Shown here piece after piece: positions 31,357-38,004 of a DNA stretch of 38,004 nucleotides. The notes below the pieces were generated by a model that searched no databases, was not told the DNA's origin, and saw nothing but the letters and a program-made list of their open reading frames with translations. This stretch comes from Balamuthia mandrillaris (taxonomy: Eukaryota > Discosea > Longamoebia > Balamuthiidae). The stretch covers positions 1 through 38,004 of the forward strand of contig JAVKOQ010000438.1 of NCBI GenBank assembly GCA_031835245.1. Direction: 5' to 3'. The position numbers were made by a program, and so were the translations under genes. Each line of letters starts with the position of its first letter. The stretch's first letter is position 1.

Positions 31357-31800
31357 TTACAATCGAAGTAAACAATCCCAATCGAGGTCTTTTTTGGAAT
31401 CCTTCTTACTAGCCCCTCCGCCCACAACGACGCCTCCTTCCTTATCTTCTTCTTTCTGTTGATCCTTTACCCTTTGCTCGTGATCGTTGCCGGGGCGTTG
31501 AGGGAGGTTGTGGGTGTTGTTCTCTCCTGGGTAGTTGTTGTTGCCCGCGTTCAGATTGTAATTGGGGTTGTTGTTATGGAGGGGTTCCTCTCGCTCCTCT
31601 TCCTTTCTCTCTTCTTCGGAGCGAGTGGCGGTAGTGGTAGTGGCCGATGCGAAGGTGGCGGTGAGAGCGTAAATAAAACTAATGTAAGTGGTGGTGGCTA
31701 TGGAGTTGAAAATGACAGCAGCAGAAGCGGGGATGAAAGTAAAAGTAGCAGTAGCGGCGGCAGCAGCGGATGTGGATGTTTTTGGGCAGAAAGATGCCAT
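31357..31800 (-). CDS. Hypothetical protein with hydrophobic N-terminal half
   Basis: A single-exon frame of 147 codons whose stop is 57 bp upstream of the RAD5-type start, on the same strand. Residues about 15-55 are Ala/Ile/Thr-rich and could hold one or two membrane segments (ASAAVIFNSIATTTYISFIY); the rest is Glu/Arg- then Asn/Pro-rich and ends SKKDLDWDCLLRL. I recognise no family. The opposite strand is also open here (31459-31848) but reads as Val/Gly/Ser repeats, so the minus frame is the better candidate. Low-complexity composition makes it uncertain. Confidence 0.4.
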   Translation of the reverse strand: MASFCPKTSTSAAAAATATFTFIPASAAVIFNSIATTTYISFIYALTATFASATTTTATRSEEERKEEEREEPLHNNNPNYNLNAGNNNYPGENNTHNLPQRPGNDHEQRVKDQQKEEDKEGGVVVGGGASKKDSKKDLDWDCLLRL

Positions 31801-32342
31801 ATGACGAGTAAAGGGGTTGCTGAGGTTTCAGTAGTTGATTTTTTTTGATGATGGAGAGTAGAAGTAAATTCAAAGCAACTTAGAATCTACTTTTCATAAA
31901 AAAACAAACGAAACAGAGGGCGATGTCGAAGCCAACTTTGGTGAAATGCGTAGCAAATCAAAGAAAAAAAAATAATTAAAAATCAAATCAAACGAGGGTT
32001 TGTCAGAAGGTTGGGGAGTAAAGGGGGTTAGGTTCTTCTTGCAATGGAGAGAGTAACAGTCGTTGAACGTGTAGCACCAACAGGCAAGCTGCAAAAAAAA
32101 AAAAGAGAGATAGGGTGAGTCGCAAAAACGTAGCGCCAGAGGAATGGTCGTATTCTTTTGACGTTTTTTTTTTTTTATTATTATCCCCAAATGTTTTCGT
32201 GGCACATTTTCCAGGAAGAATCCTCTGCGGAAAAAAGCTGATAGCGGAAAAATCGCAGAATAAACGCTGACGTGGCGAGAGGCCAAATATGAATTTCGTG
32301 TCGTCGCGATGTACATCATGACGACATGGTGCGAAAACCGTT
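31801..32342. other. Spacer downstream of EDC4
   Basis: About 540 bp, AT-rich, with A/T homopolymers at 31970, 32092 and 32166. Nothing gene-like beyond short low-complexity frames. Confidence 0.5.
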
Positions 32343-35300
32343 TCAGGAACGCTTGCTTTTGGCTTTAGTCGAGGAGGAGGTTTGGTGCTTGGCGGGAGTG
32401 GTGCTCGGCGGTGCGGATGAGGAGGCAGCAGAAGAAGGAAGGGCGGTAGCGGAAGAGGAAATGGTGTTGGGGGCAGAGAAGGAAGCGACAGCGGCAGAAG
32501 AGGAGGTCTCCTTGTCACACTCTTGCAGCAAAGAGTTGACAATGTGAGTGAGCACCTTGAACGAGTGCATGGTGGTGCGATCCCTGCTGGCGCTTAGCTG
32601 TGGCAACAGCACCTGCTCCAGGTTTTGGAGGAGGGTGTTGAGAATGGGGCTGGCTAGGGTGGTAGTGGTCGGGTTGGTGGGGTCCACTTGCAGGGCGATC
32701 TCCGTCAGCCAACGCAGCTTCAGCTGGCTGTCTTGATCCAGGGCAAAGCCAAGTTGTTGCAGCAGGGAGAGGAGCACCAGTTGGTCCATGGCGGGTGTCT
32801 TGGCAAAGACCGTCTGCGGATCCACTTGAGAGCATAACCAAGTTAACAGGTCAACATTGCTTTGGCTTAGCACCTTTATACCATCAGTTAGAAATACTAG
32901 GAGGGAGGGAGGAGAGAGAGAGCGAGAGAGATATACCAGATTGAAGGCTTCTTCGTAGCGAGACTGGTTAAGAAGGCGGTTCAATGTGGTTGTAACATCC
33001 TCTTTCTTTTCTGCCTGTGCAACACCGCCTTGTCTTGGTCTTGGAAACCAAAAAAGCGAACCAAAGTGAGTAAATAGTGGGAAAAAATACGAGAACTAGA
33101 TAGACAATTTAAACTTTAGCTGTACGTACAACATTCCTGCGGCTTGCTGTTGGAGAGCCTCCATAGAGCTGGCATAGTGCAGCAACAATTGGTTCTGCGT
33201 CTCCACGATGCTTCTATTCAGCCCGCTGGAGATATCCACCAGCGTTTGCACCGCTGTGCGCATCTGCTGCATCATCAGCCCATATTCAGCAGTGAGTTCA
33301 ACGCCACTTCCTCCTGTTCCTCCTGCAGCGGAGGGTGCCCCCCGGGCTTCAAGAGAGCGGAAGCTCTCCTTAAGGCCGTTCTTTATGGAGGCATCGATTT
33401 GTACAAACATGGCACGGCAAGAGTTCTCAAATGCAGGGACGAGAATGTCCTTAAAGTAGGAGCTAAAGGCCTCTTGTACTGGTTGCTGCAGAGAGGCGGC
33501 GAGTTGATTGGTAGCGGCGAGAGAGAGAGCCGATGGAACCGGGGCCAGCTGAACGGCGTTGGTTGAAGAAGAGACCCCTTCCTGGTCCCGCTTGCTTAAC
33601 GCTTGCGCTAGATTGTCGGTCAATGAGGTTGCCACAGAGTTAAGCTTTGGTTCCAATTCCTATTTCAAAACCGAGTAAGCCCAAACCAGAACACAAGAAA
33701 AAGAGAGAGAGAGAACCGTCAACAAAGGCTTCAAAATGCCCTCGTGCACTGTTTTGCTGAGTGAAGTCTCCATAGAACGCAAGCTTCGTTGAAGTGTTGG
33801 AATAACAAGGTTTTGTACTTCTTTTTGAACTGCCTTTTCCACCGTTTGTGTGACCGTGGCGTTGATATTTTGGGAAATGGCGGCAAAGAGGCGCTGCTGC
33901 CGATCTCTGGCTTGTTTTTCTCTTTCCTCGTTTTTCTTTTCCAGCCGGGCAACTTTACGTTGAAAAAAGTGGAGGAAAAATGCGATATTAATGTAAGTAC
34001 CAAAGAATCAAACAGAAAAACAGACATCATAGCGTACATTGAGCTTCTATTTGTCGTTGCAAAGTTTGTTCCATACGAAGGGCAGTATTAGCTTCCATGG
34101 CCTTCATGTCGTTTCTCATTCCTTGCAACTCTGTCAACAGTCGCGAGAGAGCGAGTTGGTCGGTGCCGGAGGCTTCCGCAGCAACAGGGATACTGGATGC
34201 AGTAGGCACAGAGCTGTTCACTTCAGGTAGGCCCACATTGTTTGAGGATCGTTGAGAGCGCTTGTTGGATCGCGAAAGAATGGAGACGGTTTGGCCTGCA
34301 GCCGGTGTACCAGAGGCAGGGCTAGAGGCGGGAACGGATGAAGAGGTATTGGCAGATGAGGGAACGGATGAAGAGGAGTTGGATGAAGCACCAGCATTTG
34401 CTGCAGGAAGAACACCTGGACCTTGTTTCACTTGCGATTCCTTGCGCCTGTTCTTGTTAGCACCCTTTTTGTTGTTGCCAGTGGTGGGCGTGGTGGGCTT
34501 CTCGGCCTGTTTGGGGCGCTGTTGAGGGGACATAGGAGTCGGCGGTGGAGTGGCATGGGTGGTATCAGGACCAGCCTTATTATTGGCTTGTGATGGCTCT
34601 TCTTTGGTGGATTCTGGCAGTATAGAAAAGGAGGGTGACTTCTTTGAGGTCATCTCTGTAGTGGGCTCGGAAACTTCCGTGAGAGAGGATTGTTCTTGTG
34701 TGTCACCCAGGGCCTCGGAGGAGCGAGGAGGAGGCACGGAAGCAGCACTTGACTGTCCAGTACTCACCTCATCCGCTTTGGGGGCTGTAGGCGATTTCTC
34801 GTTTTTATGACTTTCAACTGCGGAAGGAGATTCTGGCTGTTCTTCAGCAGTGGAAGTAGCAGCGATCTCCTCCGATTTCTCCTTTGGTCCGATTGTTTCA
34901 GCAACTCCGTCCACTGTTGATGAAGAGCATTCTCCCTTTGCATGCTCTTTCTCTTCATCAGGTTGCGGTGGTAGCTGTGGTTGTTTCTCATTATCCAGTG
35001 TCGTTGTTTGGTCTGCTGCAGGAGGTTGGGCTTGTTGCTGTGTTGCAACTTCCGGTGCAGCGCCTTCCTGCAGCTTTTTTTCTTGTTCGCTGGAAGCTCC
35101 TTCATTTTCCTCTTGCTGTACATCAGGAGTCTTGCCACTCTCCTCCGAAGGGGGAGCTTCTGGTTCTACGGGAGAAGCACGTGAGGCCAGCTTTCTCTTA
35201 CCAGAAAGAGAGAGCTTGGATAAGGATCGGGTTCTAGAAGAGGAGCGTTTGGAAGATTTGGAGCGTTTCATAGGAGAGGCAGCAGCATCGCCCGCTAACT

Positions 35301-36369
35301 GAGGGATTCGTGTTGTGAGGTCATACATCTGAATGGCTTTGGCCTGCATGCAATAAAGTTTGGTTTCCAATTTTTGGGGTGAGGAGGAAGAAGCGGAGGG
35401 CTCCTGTGGGCTGGGCGAGGCAGTAGGAAGGCTCTGGTTAGTGGCCGTGAAGCTCAGTATAGGTTGCCCTACGTTGAGCTCGCTAAGGTAGTCAAAGTAA
35501 CAACAGCCAGCATCCGGAGATAGGCCGGTCGGAAGAGGTGAGGCAACAGATGCCGTGGTGGTGTCTTCGAGGGAAGAATTTGAAGGTATTGTATCGGCGG
35601 TGTCGCCTCTCATTCCTTCAGTCGTGATTGCAGCAGCTCGCGCCATATGCACCACAATGACGGATGAATCAGCGGCACGAGCCACAAATAAGAAGGTAGA
35701 TGAGGGATCAAAAGCCACATGATTGAAGTACAGGGTTTGTCCTGGACTACTAGCTTCCTTCGAGTCAGAAGCAGAATGCTCCAATTCAATGGTCTGCCGT
35801 CTTGTCCAGGTGTCTGTATTCCAAACAACAATTTCTCGGTTGGCCTGTCCGCCAGTCACGAATGCTTCTCCAGCCACGGAAGACGAAGCCGTGACCGGTG
35901 GGCCACTGGTCCATCGCACAGCATGAACAGGTTCACCACCGTGAGCATTCCATGTTTGTACAAAGGCTTGGGTCTCCAGGTCAAAGATGCGAACGTTGCC
36001 ATCCTCGCTTGCTATCGCTAGCTTTCCACCATCTGGTGAGAAGCACAAGTCGTTTATCTGTTGGCAAGAAAAGGTTTAAACGCGAATTCCATATGAAAGT
36101 ATGAGAAATGAATTCATTTAGAACCTGACCTTTGACGCGACTGGGGCAACAATAACCCCAGGAGTCGAAGCGTTGTGCACTACCACATTGTTTTCGGCAT
36201 TTTCAAGAAGCTTGCGTATATCCCATATGTAGACGTTGCCATCAGAGGCTGATGTGGCAAGGATATTGCTGTGTGCTGGGTGCCACACGACCCGTTGATG
36301 CTGCTTCTCGGAGCCCTCTTCATGCTCTATCTTCAACACGATTTCCTTACTACATATTGCAAGGAGGTT

Positions 36370-36411
<42 letters not shown>

Positions 36412-37746
36412 AACGCTCCAGGGGGAGAAGTGCATACTCGATGATTGTTGCTACTTGGTCGGATGCTTTGCTGCCCTCGGTTTCTGCTTTGCGTTGCAAA
36501 ATTTTCCACACAAATATAAGTCCATCCTTACCAACACTGGCGAGAAGGTTACCCCGATGAAAGGCACGCAAGTCCGTCACTCGTTGGGTGTGACCTCGCA
36601 ACAATACCGTTTCGCCAGTGAATATATGAATGGCTCGAATCATGTGTCCTGTAAAATATGAGCAAAAAAACTGAGCACAAAACCCAAAGAGAGAGAGAAT
36701 AGAGTGACGGTTACCTTTGATAGCATAGCAAATATAGTCCTTAGTGACAGCAATAAGAGTGCCGAGATGGTAGGTTTGAGCAGGATTGTAGAGAGTAATG
36801 GGCTGAGTGGCTTGAAGCTGAGGTAGCTGTTTAGGCCTCACACTGGCATAATCCACCACCGCTCCTTGTAGGCGTAAACCAGGCTCTGATGCCGTACTTC
36901 TGAAAGAAGAGAGAGAGAAAGAGAGAGAAGATTAAAGATGCGCTAAAGAGTGAAGGGTACGCTCGAACCAACGTCTCACTCACCGTTTCTTTCGCGAGGA
37001 AGGAGTCTTCGCTTCCATTGTGGACGGCGTGCCAGGAGTAGAAGAACCAACAGAGGATGGAGGAGAGGCAGAGGCAGCAGTCGCAGTGGCTGCAGTTTCA
37101 GTTGTATTCGAAGTCAGTGGCGTGGGGGTGTCTTTGTTTTCGCTGTCATTGTGGTTGTTAAGAGGAAAAGGAAGAAGAAGAGAAGGAGGAATTCCCATCA
37201 GTTGAAGGCTGCTCAGGAGGAGGAACGCCTCGGTAGCCTGTTGTTGTCTCTTCGACAGAAGAAGAAGGAGAAGAAGTCAAGCCCAATTGTTGCTTCAAGA
37301 GAGCTTCTAGGGTTTGCGGGCCGCTGCCGCCGCCAGTGGAAGCAGCAGTCGCAACAGGAGAAGGGGAAGAGGCAGTGTACAAAGGAAGAGGGCGAGGCGA
37401 CTGGGAATGGGGGTGAGGGTGAAAGGCCATGACAGGATGGTGCATGGGAAGGTGGTGCTGAGGGTGGTGCATAGGATGGTGCTGAGGGAGGTGGGGAGGG
37501 CTCATGTAGCCACCGCCACCACCGACTAAGAAGGGAGAGCCTGGCCCACCACTGCCACCACCCGATTGGAGGGGAGGAGATGGAGAGCCACGCATGTGTT
37601 GTGGCAACATGATGCCAGTAGGCGGCGGTCGGTGCTGCATGAATTGGAACCCCAAAAGGTTGAGGAGAAACGAGAGCAGGAGGCGAGGCTCTTCCTCCGT
37701 TCTGAGAAGAGGGCTGTAGTTCGTTTAAGCCTTTGTCAACTTCCAT
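32343..37746 (-). CDS. EDC4: EDC4/Ge-1 mRNA-decapping scaffold
   Basis: Nine exons (37746-36984, 36899-36715, 36648-36438, 36349-36130, 36057-34038, 33952-33717, 33659-33130, 33039-32937, 32873-32343), about 1598 residues. EDC4/Ge-1 is the P-body scaffold that links DCP1 and DCP2. The N-terminus is His/Gly/Pro-rich; then a WD40 propeller (YHLGTLIAVTKDYICYAIKG, ASVGKDGLIFVWK, ATSASDGNVYIWDIRK, CFSPDGGKLAIASEDGNVR, ANREIVVWNTDTW); a long acidic Ser/Pro/Gln linker; a helical region with FKDILVPAFENSCRAMFVQI; and the C-terminal alpha-helical domain SRYEEAFNLVLSQSNVDLL, WLCSQVDPQTVF and VLLSLLQQLGFAL. Order and motifs match animal EDC4. In exon 1 the reading frame changes twice; with one base fewer at each point every phase downstream agrees. 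Confidence 0.92.
36373..36406 (-). repeat. (CT)n tract, EDC4 intron 3
   Basis: GA on the + strand, CT on the sense strand, inside intron 36350-36437. Confidence 0.85.
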
Positions 37747-37797
37747 AGGGTTGAGTTTGTTTTTTCTGTGTGCTATTTTTTCAGCAGATCATAATTA

Positions 37798-37935
37798 TTT
37801 TTTTTTTCGGTCAAGATCGCTGGAAAGAGAGCAAAGGATGGATTTCAAAAAAAAGTGTCCTACATACATGAAACCTTGGTTCGATCCCAATCCGTAGCAA
37901 GCTCTTACTTCGAAGAAGTTGACCGAAAAAAAAAA
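37798..37935. repeat. 138-bp MITE-like unit with 17-bp terminal inverted repeats
   Basis: The left end TTTTTTTTTTCGGTCAA (37798-37814) and right end TTGACCGAAAAAAAAAA (37919-37935) are perfect reverse complements. Both are flanked by TA (37796-37797 and 37936-37937), like the target duplication of Tc1/mariner-type elements. The interior has no ORF. Ten of the 17 bases are a homopolymer, which weakens the case. Confidence 0.4.
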
Positions 37936-38004
37936 TAGTAAAACTTGAGGTGAGGGGCTTGCAAGATGCTCAGACTAGCAGCGTCCGTTCAGTGAGTGTC
38001 TTCA

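Noticed and set aside
31459-31848. + strand ORF with Val-rich start and Gly/Ser tail
   Set aside because: Low-complexity antisense of the minus-strand hypothetical protein; composition looks like translated repeats.
34850-35302. + strand Ser/Cys-rich ORF
   Set aside because: Antisense of the acidic Ser/Pro/Gln linker of EDC4.
37865-37905. tRNA on the + strand (TTGGTTCGATCCCAA)
   Set aside because: The T arm is good, but the 7-nt strand that should pair with TCCGTAG is not present upstream; at most a tRNA remnant.

Overview
This 38 kb window is nuclear DNA from a gene-dense, intron-rich unicellular eukaryote using the standard code. All multi-exon genes have short (about 40-220 nt) GT-AG introns, many carrying (CT)n tracts. 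The gene set (SPAG7, elongin B, MAD2, SLC25A39/40, SDE2, a G-alpha subunit, TFIIA-gamma, topoisomerase III, a RAD5/HLTF helicase, EDC4) is pan-eukaryotic. A probable DUF1765 protein, a family recorded from fungi and amoebozoans, together with abundant poly-Ser/poly-Glu tracts, points loosely to Amoebozoa; the species cannot be fixed from the sequence. I see no virus-like element, CRISPR array, rRNA or intact transposon.

Layout: 1-992 (+) 3' part of a WD40 protein; 1166-2537 (+) SPAG7-like R3H protein; 2826-3321 (+) elongin B-like; 3502-about 4565 (-) MAD2; 4818-6438 (+) mitochondrial carrier SLC25A39/40; 6520-9848 (-) DUF1765-like; 10310-11209 (+) SDE2, single exon; 11550-12984 (-) G-alpha; 13959-14980 (+) free methionine-R-sulfoxide reductase; 15084-17352 (-) tandem nucleotidyltransferase; 17558-18166 (+) TFIIA small subunit; 18349-21492 (-) coiled-coil/LRR protein; 21829-26304 (-) topoisomerase III alpha; 26926-27372 (+) weak hypothetical ORF; 27402-27483 (+) tRNA-Ser(AGA); 27923-31299 (-) RAD5/HLTF-type helicase; 31357-31800 (-) hypothetical membrane protein; 32343-37746 (-) EDC4/Ge-1.

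Most genes alternate strand, so convergent 3' ends lie only 80-340 bp apart and divergent pairs share 200-1000 bp 5' regions (MAD2/SLC25A39, DUF1765/SDE2, G-alpha/fRMsr, nucleotidyltransferase/TFIIA). The genes are unrelated housekeeping functions, not an operon or cluster: cell-cycle checkpoint, ubiquitin and splicing, glutathione/redox (SLC25A39 and fRMsr), signalling, transcription, DNA repair (TOP3, RAD5) and mRNA decay (EDC4). I rebuilt exons by hand; for ten genes the exon lengths sum to a multiple of three with matching splice phases.

The most unusual observations are: a tandem nucleotidyltransferase whose second copy has lost a catalytic Asp; 16-nt and 12-nt micro-exons; a start-codon-only exon; three stop-free introns of 3n length; a probable double frameshift (or long intron) at the EDC4 5' end; a WW-like module inside the RAD5 helicase core; an SLC25A39-like carrier lacking the regulatory-loop cysteines; a cluster of perfect hairpins downstream of the tRNA; and a 138-bp MITE-like inverted-repeat unit at the right end.
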